Of a stretch of DNA of 64,000 nucleotides, positions 22,657 through 33,500 are shown piece by piece. The translations under genes were made by a program, and so were the position numbers. Numbering within the stretch: the first letter of the stretch is position 1; each line of letters starts with the position of its first letter. The notes under the pieces are model-generated. The model searched no databases. It was given only the letters and a program-made list of their open reading frames with translations, and was not told where the DNA came from. The DNA lies in NCBI GenBank assembly GCA_020747045.1, contig JAGTJN010000020.1:62001-126000 (forward strand), in the 5' to 3' direction. This stretch comes from Phaeosphaeria sp. MPI-PUGE-AT-0046c. Taxonomy: Eukaryota; Ascomycota; Dothideomycetes; Pleosporales; Phaeosphaeriaceae.

Positions 22657-23353
22657 GGAAAACAAGAGGTTTTAAGGTATGACGAAACACGTTGAGTGTG
22701 ATCTTTGCAACTGGACAGTGCTTCGCATAGATCGAGGAACTGTCCACAAGCGCGATAAAAGAATATATTGATTGATAAAGGAGCAAACAAATGTTGCCAA
22801 TTCAATGTGATCGCGACCATTTCGCGACCATTTCGCGACCATTTCGCGACCATTGAGTGACCATATGCGGTGCTTGAATGTATGAAAAGCGTGAGGAGGT
22901 AGATGCAACAGCACTACTACCGGCGACAAAGAGATTTAGGGCAATCGCGGTGATGATGCATGTTGTTTTATTCATTGTGCTAGTATGTAGAGCTCTAGGG
23001 GAGCAAGTAGGTTGAGGAAAAATGGAGCTGTAAAGCGCTAAACGAGGATGAGGAACTCAAAAGGTTTTGATGTTGCATGCATACATCCGTGACCAGGGAT
23101 AGATGATCTTGGTGCATGAAGTTGTAGTAGTGTCCATCGGTGTACCAGTTGTTTGTGAAGAAACTTAATAGGAAACATTCGGCGTGGCGAGACATTGTGT
23201 TGGCGTTTCAATACGTCAACAGTTTCTCTAGCGCCAGAAGATAGCATAGGCTCCTTTAGAGAAGCTCTTGCGCTGTTTGAAAGTACCATTGGTCCATATC
23301 GCGTACTGGCTTACTTCTGCTACCCTCGACCATGAACATCGTTCGACATCACC
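22657..23353. other. Intergenic region with short tandem repeat
   Basis: Convergent region between the hypothetical gene and a minus-strand membrane protein gene. Its only distinct element is the 4 x 11-bp repeat at 22811-22854. Confidence 0.45.
22811..22854. repeat. 4 x 11-bp tandem repeat
   Basis: Four perfect copies of TCGCGACCATT. Each holds the 6-bp palindrome TCGCGA, so the array places a palindrome every 11 bp, close to one helical turn. It lies about 155 bp downstream of the hypothetical gene's stop. Confidence 0.85.
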
Positions 23354-23797
23354 CTAAGTCGTCGCCACTGAGGTAGGCATCTCTACGGGTTTTCCGTTGT
23401 ATGCCGCTAATGCAGGCGCAACACGCCCATCGAGCTGTTGCGGCGAAGTTCTCGTCTCCTCAGCTATGGTCCCCGACAACTCTATCGGATTCTCTCTTCC
23501 TGTACTGGGCTCGGGAGGACCGCCGTGGGCGACGCGGGCTTCATGTGCATTGTATGGCGGTGCGGCGAATAAATAAGTCTTCGTTGTGGCGGGTTCTGGC
23601 ATACAGAGTGCGCGAGTCTCTTGCTCTGCGAGCATTTTGCGTTCGCGGTGTCGACGAGCTCTTTTCCGCCGGAATATGATGCAAGTAACTACAATGATGA
23701 ACAGGGCGCCTAAACCGCCAATAACGAGGGCCAAAATGTCCAGCCAGATGTTCGTTGTTATTTCAGCTCGCCGTGTCAGGTGCTGGTGTGGTGCCAT
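23354..23797 (-). CDS. Small single-pass membrane protein
   Basis: Single exon, 147 residues, ATG start. A short polar N-terminus (MAPHQHLTRRAEITTN) precedes one hydrophobic segment (about residues 18-41, WLDILALVIGGLGALFIIVV), then a basic stop-transfer stretch FRRKRARRHRERK and a long hydrophilic tail rich in Pro, Glu and Ala. The layout suggests a membrane anchor with a cytosolic tail. Proteins of this layout also occur at 29790 and 52535. No function can be given. Confidence 0.6.
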   Translation of the reverse strand: MAPHQHLTRRAEITTNIWLDILALVIGGLGALFIIVVTCIIFRRKRARRHRERKMLAEQETRALCMPEPATTKTYLFAAPPYNAHEARVAHGGPPEPSTGRENPIELSGTIAEETRTSPQQLDGRVAPALAAYNGKPVEMPTSVATT

Positions 23798-24640
23798 TGT
23801 GCTTCTGTATGTATTTAATTGAGGAGAAACGCGAATTCACGGTGGATGGCAGGAGACAGTAACTTTTGTGGGTGTGGAGATGGGAATGATCAGTCTATGC
23901 AAGGAAGCGGCGCAGATGTGATCCAACTCAGATTTGAAACAATGCAAGTAAGTTGGGCACACCATCTCTTCCTTTCAATCGGCAGGACGAAGCGCGCGGT
24001 TGCGGTTGGAGGCCTTGTGGCTGAGCAGGCCATCGCCTGTCGCGAGGCTGACAGCGTTGTCCACGGAGATCGGTAGAATCGCTGTTGTGGAGACATGAGC
24101 CTTGTGTGCGAGTGTACCTCGACGACGTTGCCAGTATTGTGGTCAGAGGAGCCAGAGCAGTGCTGTTTGGTCGTACTGGGGACTACGCCGCTTGCGCCCC
24201 GAGATGGACTTGTTTTAGCGCAGTTCCATTCTTAGATGACGCGCAGTCGAGAAATGACGTTTCTTTGCTGCACAAAACGCGCACTCGGTTGACATGATAT
24301 TTTCTCTGTCCAGCATATATACATCTGACTGCCTTTTGTGTCTCATCATGTCAGCAACTGGTTAACGTTGGTCGCGCCAAGCCCCGCAGTGTCCAGCTTA
24401 TCTCCAGCACGCATCCGGACACCTTGGTCTGATCTGTACTACAACAATCCCCACGTGTACGACCCCAGAATAGGCATCCTACCTTTCGCGCAAGCAAACT
24501 ACCGTAGCCTGCCTCGTCACCTTGATTGCGCGAGCAGCTCCATCGAAGACTTAAGCCCAGTCCACTACATTCCATCTCATCACTGAGTATGCACGCGCTG
24601 TACAAAGCAATACGCACACGCCAGCCATACAAGAACAGAA
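23798..24640. other. Divergent intergenic region
   Basis: Holds promoters of the small membrane protein and of the Smr gene. A TATA-like TATATA lies at 24316-24321. A 5-codon upstream frame (24348-24365) and one overlapping the Smr start (24589-24648) lie downstream of it. Confidence 0.45.
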
Positions 24641-24648
24641 ATGGATGA
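24589..24648 (+). promoter_or_regulatory. Upstream ORF overlapping the Smr gene start
   Basis: An ATG frame of 19 residues (starting MHALYKAIR) ends with a TGA that overlaps the Smr gene's ATG in another frame. If the mRNA starts near the TATATA at 24316, ribosomes translating this frame would bypass the main ATG, lowering output. Whether it is in the mRNA is unknown. Confidence 0.4.
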
Positions 24649-26319
24649 AGTTCTACGCATATTAGAGGTGAGTAAGGGGGCGTGATCGTGGGTTTCACAA
24701 GTGGCTCACAGTGGGACCTGCAGGAAGAATTCTGTCCGCCATTGGACCCGGCACTCGTCTCCGCCATCCTCTCCGACTACGCAGGCCAGCCGGACGCAAT
24801 AGGCCAGGCGAGGAATATTTTAGAGTCTTTCAAAGACTCTGCTGTTGCCGAACAGCTCACCGACTTCGATGCATCTGGAAACAGCAGTGGCTTGGCCCAC
24901 GAGAGCCCCAGCAAACGAAGCGCCGAAGACGCAGATAGCAATGCAGATACATGGGCAACGCAGACGACGCTGACGGATCAATCGCATATATCGAACGACC
25001 TCTCTACACTGAGCATAGGTGCGCGATCGGGGGATGGCTCAAAGGGATCGCCTGATCGCGGATACTGGAAGGACGCAGAGCAGTTCACTGCGCCCAAGAA
25101 GGAGACCGTTCTTGCAGAGACGTTTCCTAACCTACGGCCTGGTCTTATTGCATACACCCTGAAGAAGGCGGGGAATGATCTTGACAAGGCTACGGACGAA
25201 CTACTGAATCATGTCTATTTTGAGGACTCGCGATCAAGCCCCACTGGCGAGGGCTCGGTAGCTAAGGGCATCGATGCCTTCTCTGAAAACTATCACGTGC
25301 CGCAGCGTGGGAAGAGGGGCAAGAACAAGAAGAAGCAGAAGCTCAACATGAGCTCCCTGAGTTCGCCCAGCGCATCCGACTCGGAGCCCATGTCACCAAC
25401 CAATCACTGGCTCAATACGAGTCGCGATGTCGGATACATCACGTCCCGCACAAATTTGGCTCACAAGACCGTTGCCTCGCTATACCGCGCAAACGGCGCG
25501 TCTTTACCCGCCACAATTTTGGCAATCGTGCAACGAGAGCTTCAAGCGCACAAAAAAGATGCCGAACCTGATGCTGCTCTCGTGCAAGATGCCATCGGGC
25601 TCAATGAAGCATTTCCGACCATGGACCTCGAGTATGCCCTTGCGCTGGTACGGCTCACTGAACCAAGTGTCACAAAAGCGCACGACCTCGCAAAGGTACT
25701 TCTGAAACAGCCAACAAATGATACTACAGGTAGAGGCGGCATCAAGCTCGACTTGCGCTATGCCCCAGTCAATCTGGATGAGGAGGACGCCCCAATGTCA
25801 CAACTTCCGGTCCTTGCACCCTCAGCTACTGCGCACGACTCCTCCTCTCTGGCCCGCGCGCGTGGCGATGCCTTCCAGCAAGCCTCCACAGCGTATCGCA
25901 AGGGCAAATCTGCTCCACTCATGCGCCAAGCTGCCGCCTACTATGCGCAAGAAGGACGAGACTACCATGCCAACCTTAAAGCTATGAGTCAAGCGGAAGC
26001 AGACCTGTTTGTCGCAACACAGTCTGGTAGCAACTATCTCGATTTACATGGAGTTACAGTCGCAAATGCGACACGCATTGCTAAGAGCCGCACGCAAGCT
26101 TGGTGGAACAGCCTGGGAGAGACGCGAATTCGCGAGTGGGGCAATGCTCGTGGTGGTGTTGGCGACGGCTATAGGATAGTCACAGGTCTCGGACGTCATA
26201 GTGAGGGCGGAAGAAGTAAGATTGGCCCCGCTGTCATGAAATCGCTGATCAGCGAGGGATGGAAGATTGAAGTGGGCACCGGCGAGCTGCTTGTCACTGG
26301 GCTGTCCAGAAAGAAGTAA
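24641..26319 (+). CDS. CUE/DUF1771/Smr domain protein (Cue2/N4BP2-like)
   Basis: Two exons (24641-24667, 24724-26319) with a 56-nt phase-0 intron give 540 residues starting MDEVLRILE. A CUE-like segment is seen near 140-185 (VLAETFPNLRPGLIAYTLKK), a Lys-rich patch RGKRGKNKKKQK near 220, then DUF1771 (about 385-455, ARARGDAFQQASTAYRKGK) and a C-terminal Smr domain with YLDLHGVTV and TGLGRHSEGG. DUF1771-Smr proteins such as yeast Cue2 cut mRNA at collided ribosomes in no-go decay, with ubiquitin binding via CUE domains. A similar role is likely. An overlapping upstream frame may regulate it. Confidence 0.88.
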
Positions 26320-27514
26320 GTTCTTCATGCTTAATGTAGAGGGCGGCATCATATGCACAATCTTTAGATATTTTTGTTGCGTTCTGTATACTCCATATCG
26401 AAGATGGGATGACAATTTCAACACCCACGGAAACGGCCTGAAACTCCATGTACCGTCCCAAGAACTGTTACGTCCTATCAAGGTTATTTCACTAGCGTCG
26501 CGCTAGTGGCCCAACCTTAACCTACTTCCATTGTCCTCAACAATGTCCTTTACTGCACATGTGGACGTGGACGCGTACGCCACCAATTGGCATGTCGAGG
26601 CATCTCTTATTACGTCAAACAATACCTCTCACGGCCTCTGTTGCAGTCTTTGGAGATGAACGCAACGACCCCGGTTTCAAAACGTCTGCGCGCGCGGTCC
26701 TCGCGGGGAGGAACGCCTGCTGTTTCACGGTGGATGAGACGTTTCCAGCACCACCATCGACAAGCGTCCTCGATTGCGAAGGCGATCAACCACGATGAAG
26801 TGCTCAGTATTTGGAAGTGTACGGAATGGATGCAGTTCTGATGATCCCGATGAGATGCCGTTGCCGGACTCAGCATCTGTGTTCGTTGCCAATGCTAGAT
26901 AGGCGTGCCGCAAGCAATATCTGCTCTTGAAGCACAACCTTACAAGGACTATCCAGCGAGCTCAGATGGATACAAACGAACAAACTAATCGTCTTTCTCC
27001 GCGCAGCCCAGTATACTCCGGAAATCCGCATCTCAACTTGCCCGATGGGGGAATACCCGCCCAACGGAAACACGTGGAGTATGAAAACGCCCAGACTTTA
27101 TCGTCTCAGAACACTCATGGTTACAGGACCTAAAATGCCGATACCCGAGCAGTCGCAAACCAATGCCTGAGTGCATCTCGACCGCACGCTCTGCGCTACT
27201 TACCCTGCCGTATGCTGTTGATCCTTCCATTGACGGGCCAGAACGCGTCAACTCTCTGAGACCGGAGGCTAAGATGTTCGGTCCTTTTGTTTAGGATGGC
27301 AATATATATGCCAGCTGGAGACGCCGAAGAGTTGACTCCTCAGTTCGACATCCATTCGAATCAGTCAATCATACTCTACAGGTCTTCACCTTAGGGTTCT
27401 TTTCTTCTTTTCTTCAAATCCATAGCTGCTAGTCGGCCTTCACTTCTATCTTAATTTCATTACTGCCGGCAGTTCTTCTACATTTTCACTTTTACAAACC
27501 TTCACATATACATC
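26320..27514. other. Intergenic region with a perfect inverted repeat
   Basis: Holds the 3' flank of the Smr gene and the promoter of the repeat-protein gene, with a pyrimidine-rich stretch around 27390-27480 ahead of its ATG. Short frames at 26559-27251 lack features. The inverted repeat at 26490-26508 is listed separately. Confidence 0.45.
26490..26508. repeat. 19-bp inverted repeat (8-bp arms, 3-bp loop)
   Basis: CACTAGCG-TCG-CGCTAGTG has perfect 8-bp arms. It lies about 170 bp after the Smr stop codon and could form an RNA hairpin in an extended 3' UTR or bind a dimeric protein. No function is proven. Confidence 0.6.
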
Positions 27515-28755
27515 ATGAAGTTCGAAGCATCTCTCGTCCTCGCCACATTGGCTGCCTCCGTCATCGCGGCACCAGCACCCTACGCAGGTGTTGCTAGGCG
27601 CTATGTCGTAAGTGTCCTACCTGTACAATTTTCGTTTTGTACCATCTGACATGTTTCAGGATACCTCTAGCGACTCAAAGTTCGCCAAAGCTGTACACAA
27701 GCGCCAGCTTGATCAGCTCCTTGGTGGCGTCCTCGGTGGTGCTGGTGGAGCTGGAGCAGCTGGAGGAGCTGGAGGTGCCGGAGGCGCCCTAGGAGGTCTT
27801 CTCGGCGGCGCTGGCGGTGCTGCTGGCGGTGCTGCTGGCGGTGCTGCTGGCGGTGCTGGTGCTGCCGGCGGCGCTGGAGGTGTTGCAGATCTGATCGGTG
27901 GACTCACAGGCAAAGGAAAAGCCGCAGGAGCTGGAGCTGGAGCTGGAAACGCTGCTGCTGGTGCCGCCGCTGGTAAAGGAAAAGCAGCAGCCGCCAAAGG
28001 AAAGGCCGCAGCCGCCAAAGGCAAAGCTGCCAAAGGAAAAGCCGGAGCTGCCAAAGGAAAGGCCGGAGCCGCCAAAGGCAAAGCAAATGCTGGTGCCGCG
28101 GCTGGCAAGGCTAAGGCGAAGGGCAACGCCGGCGCAGCGGGTGCTGGAAATGCAAACAATGGCACAGCTGTAGCAGGCGGTCAAGCAGCCAACAATGGCG
28201 CGGCTAACTTGGGCAACCAGAACGCGGCCAAGGGCAAGAATGGTGCTGGCAACGCCGGTGCTGGTAATGCCAACGCTGGAGCTGCTGCTGGCAACGCCAA
28301 CGCTGGCAACGCGAATGCCGGAAATGCGAAGAATGGGAAGAATGGAAACGCTGGAGCTGCTGCTGGTAATGCCAACGCTGGCAACGCGAATGCTGGAAAT
28401 GCCAACGCGGGAGCTGCTGCTGGTAACGCGAATGCTGGTAACGCCAACGCTGGAAATGCCAACGCTGGAGCTGCTGCTGGTAACGCCAACGCTGGTAACG
28501 CGAATGCCGGAAATGCGAAGACTGGAAACGCTGGAGCTGCCGCTGGTAATGCCAACGCTGGAGCCGCTGCTGGTAACGCTCAGCAGGGTAACGCTGGTGC
28601 TGGTAAGTTTTTGAAATCCACCTCGAGGTCTATGTTATGATCGAATCTGACACCACATAGCTACTGGCAACACTGGGGCTACTGGCCAGACCGGCAAGCA
28701 GAGCTCAAACGGTGCCGCCGACTCTGCTCTCGCCGACTCTCAAGAGGAAGACTAG
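27515..28755 (+). CDS. Secreted Ala/Gly/Asn/Lys low-complexity repeat protein with Kex2 site
   Basis: Three exons (27515-27607, 27660-28602, 28661-28755), introns 52 and 58 nt, give 376 residues. A clear signal peptide (MKFEASLVLATLAASVIAA) is followed by a short propeptide ending in KAVHKR, a likely Kex2 cleavage site, then QLDQLLGGVLGG. The mature part has three zones: a Gly/Ala-rich block, a cationic block of repeated AAKGKA units, and a long block of NANAG/AAAG repeats with a period near 19 residues (57 nt). The tail is acidic (DSALADSQEED). A cell-wall, matrix or surface-coating protein seems likely; I know no family with this exact repeat. Confidence 0.85.
28250..28590 (+). repeat. Degenerate coding tandem repeat (about 57-nt period)
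   Basis: Within exon 2 of the secreted repeat protein, units encoding AAAGNANAGNANAGNANAG recur several times with synonymous changes (gcc/gcg, aac/aat). Such arrays expand and contract readily. Boundaries are approximate. Confidence 0.75.
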
Positions 28756-29789
28756 ACGCATCTTTCGACAGCTTGGCTCGATTGACATGAGGGAATAGAA
28801 GCAAAAGCGAGCCGCATTACCAATGGTGATTGACAAAAGGTTATACCACGATAACGACCGGGATAATGAAACTGACTGTATATAAAATGGTTGGAAAACA
28901 TGGACGCTCGTTATGACCACTACATAGTGTCCGGCCTCTGCATGAGGTATCGGAAATGTCAATACACAAAATACGCTGAGTATTGATCTATTGCGCTAGC
29001 ACTGCCACAATGTGAAGTCACAGATATCAGCCATATCCTTGTCCTCAGCCCATTGCCTCAATTTTGAAACGCATCCCCTGTCAGCCTCGCCTCGCGCAGC
29101 GCAAACGTCAGTGGAGCTCTTGGTCTGAGCTTCAAGGCGTCCAGACGCTGTGGGATGCCTGACCTCGGCGAGGCTGGACAAATGTCCCTGTCAAGAAAAG
29201 AAACATTCAATTAATGCAGAAGATTACATACGATGTCTCAGTGTCTATCTAATCTGATACACTCTTATGAACAATGGGTACATGATGTACTCCGAGTGCA
29301 CGATGAGATCGCATCAGCCTCGCGCAAACAGAATATAAAATGCACCGCCACATCCAAGATCTCCATCTGGACCCTCCACGACGAAGTGGCCTCATAATCT
29401 CCGTCCCCACTCCTCAAAATACATTTAAACTATGTCTCCCACGGACGCTATTCGCTGTGCAAAGCGTACCGTGTACTCGGATCGTGTACGGCAGCGTTTT
29501 CCAGCTTGGCCTTGAATCTTGGGAGACTTTATAACCTCCCCTCCACCCCATACACGTGCATCTCGCAATTTTCTCATCTGTCGCTCTCGTATTCACAATT
29601 AGACTGGACCCGGGAATCGACGAGGACGCCATTCCACCCGGCCACCACCTACCCGCCAAAGCGTCCGTCTATATACTGTCTGCTCTTCGCACTCGCACTT
29701 GTACAACACACCAATTCGGCCTGTATTATATCCAAAGCACACCACATACAACACCCGCTCACCCGCTCCCAAGCGCGAAGCAACCCACC
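28756..29789. other. Intergenic region, promoter of small membrane protein
   Basis: TATAAAA at 29334-29340 and TATATA at 29670-29675 are possible core promoter elements for the next gene. The second, 120 nt before the ATG, fits better. No coding potential is supported. Confidence 0.45.
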
Positions 29790-30191
29790 ATGCCGTCCGT
29801 CATCGCGAACAAAACCGAAGCCCGCGGCCTCATAATCGTAATCGTCCTCTGCGTCCTCGCCACCGTCGGCATGTTCTGCCTCATCATCACCCTCGTAATC
29901 TGCAAGAACAAGCGCGATCGCCGGAAACGCGCGGCGAGACTCGCGTCTGATGATCCGACTGCGTACATTGGGGGTGCGGGCATGATTGGCGGCGAAGGCA
30001 TGATGAGGGGGGCGGGGACGGGGGGGCAGAGGGGGAGGTATCAGAAGTTGGAGGATGAGGAAGGGGGGGTTTGGAGTGTGGAGATGGAGGAGCGGATGGG
30101 TGGGCGGGGCACGGGGGGAGAGGGGAGTGCGGGGAGGTATGAGATGGTTGGAGGAGCGGGGAGGGATGGGAATAAGGATACGTATCGGTAG
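29790..30191 (+). CDS. Small single-pass membrane protein with Gly/Met-rich tail
   Basis: Single exon, 133 residues from the ATG at 29790; the longer open frame begins at a TTG in the leader. One hydrophobic segment (about 14-37, LIIVIVLCVLATVGMFCLII) is followed by CKNKRDRRKRAARL, a strong stop-transfer, and a glycine-rich tail (GGAGMIGGEGMMRGAG). The coding strand shifts abruptly to poly-G-rich codons after about 29990, suggesting a fast-evolving tail. Function is unknown. The layout resembles the proteins at 23354 and 52535, but the sequences are not obviously alike. Confidence 0.6.
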   Translation: MPSVIANKTEARGLIIVIVLCVLATVGMFCLIITLVICKNKRDRRKRAARLASDDPTAYIGGAGMIGGEGMMRGAGTGGQRGRYQKLEDEEGGVWSVEMEERMGGRGTGGEGSAGRYEMVGGAGRDGNKDTYR

Positions 30192-30526
30192 GGACTGGTG
30201 ATAGATGTACGTGGCGAAGAATGGGATGATGCGACTTGCTCACCTATTGCATAATGTCACGTGCATAAACAAGGCACAACTGCATCTGTGCAACATGTCC
30301 ATTCATGATGAGATGTTAGCGCAGCTTTCTATATCCTGCCACATAGGGGCATCAGCGCGCCGAGCAATGAAAGAATCAGAATGCCTAAATAATATACACC
30401 TGCAATGCATCATCGCCCATTCATCCATTCTCATGAGAAAGAAACCATAAACCCCCCTTACGATGAACTGGTGTTACATGGTATAGATGCAGACTCCAAC
30501 CCTGGGAACAATTCACACCGCGCAAT
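30192..30526. other. Convergent intergenic region
   Basis: About 335 bp between the membrane protein stop and the HECT ligase stop. I see nothing beyond likely 3' UTRs. Confidence 0.5.
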
Positions 30527-33500
30527 TTACGAAAGATGGAAAGCGCCCTGGCCTTCCTGGATGGCGACACCCAGCTTCTCGCGAAGAATTCCGACAGTGC
30601 TGTAGTCGGGCATCTTGAGGTAATTGACGCAAGTCATGACGGAGGGCAGATAGTCGTCGGATGTGTACGGTGGCTCACTAGGCTTGCACACGACGGTGAA
30701 CATGGGCGTGAGGTTCTTGAAACCTAAGAACTTGTTAGTGAAGATCGACAGTGCTGATGAGCATATAACGTACCCCCAATAGGCAGCTTCGGACTGCCGG
30801 TGATGAACTGCAAAAAGTCTCTACGCTGGGCATCCGTAAATTCGCTCATAGTGTGCAGAAGGTTGCGCACGCTCTTGCTGTCGAGGTTGTAGCCGTGATC
30901 CGCCTTGATAGAATCCATGAGAGCTGCAAACATGTTAGTGTGACAATAGCGACAACAGTTGAAATAACTTACTTTCAAGCGACCAGTCCTCGTCAGTCCT
31001 ACCGAACAGCATCACCAGCTCATCAGGCGTGAACGCCTTCAAAGCCGAGTATGGGAAGACCTCAGAGAATCCTGCCCTGAATGCATCGACCTGTCGCTGC
31101 ACTCCGGAACCAAGCGTAAAGTCTACGACCTTTTCGATGTACTCATCCACGTTGTCAATGGTGACGGCTGTGTCTGATCCATTCTCCACCAGCTCGATCG
31201 AGCTGAAACCAGGGAGCGTGAAGTCCAGGGCTAGATCTTCGACACGAGAGTCTTGGATGACAATATTTTGTAGAGTTTCCTGCTTCGTGGCGGATGACAG
31301 CTCGTTATCAGCGAGCACTTGCTTCTTGGCATCGGCGAACTGCTGGAGGAATTTCAGTGACTTTGCGAGACCCTCATCAACGGACTTGACAGTCACGGTG
31401 GCATCGCTCTCGCCAAGGCGGAAGAAGGTCGGATTGAAGGACACGTCGATAATCCGTGAGTCCATCATCGATCGAGCGACAAATTTGCCAAGGGTCTTGA
31501 ATAGTTCGGCTCGACGCTCCCCATTTACAGAAGCACCCTCTTCAGCACTCATGGGAGCAGGGAAAAGGCCTCGCTTGCCGAAAGCATACTCGCTATCTTC
31601 AGCGGATTCGTTCTCGCGCCAAAGTTTCAGCTTCTTCTTCGAGAACTCGCGGGACACGGTAGCGTAGAACTCTAGAGTTGGGCCAAGACCAGTACCGACT
31701 TCCTCAAAGTACTCCACTTCCAACATGCTGGTTGAGTGTCCATATAGCTGCATGACCTTCATAGCCGACTCCAGGATGCGAGAGCGTGCAATGCGCACCT
31801 TTTGACGCTGGAGACGACCAAGGAATGGGCGCTCGTCACGGTGACGGTCGCGTCTTGAGTCGTTGCTAGGCTGTGAGTTTTGCCATCGTGTCATGGAACG
31901 GGAATAGCCGAAGGAAGTCGATTGTACAAACAAATGGCGGGTCTCGAACGGGAACAAGAAAGGGTATAGGCGAGCAAGATCCTCGCTCCAGCTTGGTAGA
32001 CAATTGCTTGCGACGATCAAGGGCTCTTCTAGTTGACGATTGAGCTTAGCAGTCAGCTTGGTGTTGACAAATTGCGAGAGCGGCTCTACGTTGCGCTTGA
32101 TCTGTTCCTTGTTGTCGGAAAGGATGTCGTCGAGATGCGCATTGAAGCCATGGAGGATACTCAACAGACGAAGGATACTCGACGTTACAGGATGCTCGCT
32201 TAATGATACTGGCATTCCTGATGCCTCCGACGCAGACTCTGGGGGCGGAGAAAGTGAAGTCGCATCACTGGGAGGCGGGCCCTGTACACGCTTGAACTTG
32301 ATGGTATGTACCGCGTTCCAAACCGTCCGGTGTGCAATCTCTGGTGGCTGCGATTGGCTGAAATGAACCGCACGGTAGATGGTAGTGTCGTTGGAAATCG
32401 GCTGATCGTTGACGCTGAACTCAATATGCCAATCCTGTGGCGTCGACTGCACAGCAGCGGCATACGAGAGGGCACTGGCAGCGTTGCCAAGTCTTCGTTG
32501 CAAGGCAGAGTCTTGCAGCAACGCCGACAAGCGCGATGATGGAGTGCGGGTTTCTGGCGGGGGCTTGGACAATGGTGTGCCATGAACGGGTGTCGCAATG
32601 CGAGTGCCATCCTCTTTACGCGCGGTGGTCTTCCCGGTCGCTGCGACCTCCACACTGACGGCCGATGGGTCTGGCGCATCTTCATCGAGCTCATCTTCGA
32701 GATCATCGACAATCGCATTGAGGGCACTGTCATCATCCACAGAGGCTTGATCATCAGAAAGACGTTCCTCATCAGCGCACTCTACTTGATCGTGATCCTC
32801 ATTGGAGTGCGGAATGACGGGTGGGGGTGGTGGGGGAGGAGGAAGCTCGTTTTGATGTCGACGACTGGAGCGACGAGTCTTGTCCCGGGTCGCAGAGCTT
32901 GGGCCGGCTTGAGAAGTCTCATCAGCATCGCTCTTCGGTTTTGGCGCCTTCTTTGAATGACGCGTAGAAGTATCAGAGGGAGTGTGGGGCGGGGGAGGAG
33001 CACGACCTTCAGCCAAGGCTTGTGCATATGCCGCTGCAAACTGCTCGCGAGCCGTCCTTGAGCTGCGTGTCCTCTCTGGTGCACTAATGCGAGGCCGCAA
33101 ATAGTCGTCCAGAGACTTGAACATTGCAATGGCGTGGATAGAGACCATGATATTGCGGAAGGATTCAGGGATGCCAGAGTCCTTGTCTGCTACAAGCTTC
33201 AGACGCAGCTGCTTGGCAAGCATAGATGCTGCACCACCACGTCCATCATGTGCATGCTGGCCCACGGTGAAGACCTCGAAATGCTCGGATCTGCTAAGAA
33301 GGTCCTGAAGCTTGTTGACCAAGACGCTGAACGGAGTTGCTGGAGATGCACTGCTCGCTGTCTTGACCTTCAGCTGGCTACTACGACCCAGAAACACCTC
33401 CAAAAAGGTTGATCGATGATCCACGCCACTAATTGGGTTCGGCGCCGCAAATACCTCGAGAAGTACGTCCACAATCTTTGAAGTTTTTAATTCGTAGCTA

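Noticed and set aside
22437..22853. 138-codon minus-strand frame through the 11-bp repeat
   Set aside because: Its repeated peptide only reflects the tandem repeat; it overlaps the hypothetical gene in antisense.
27713..28555. Long antisense frames rich in Pro/Ala/Phe/Leu
   Set aside because: They mirror the low-complexity repeat of the secreted protein on the other strand.
31029..31667. 212-codon plus-strand frame
   Set aside because: Antisense shadow of the HECT domain coding region.
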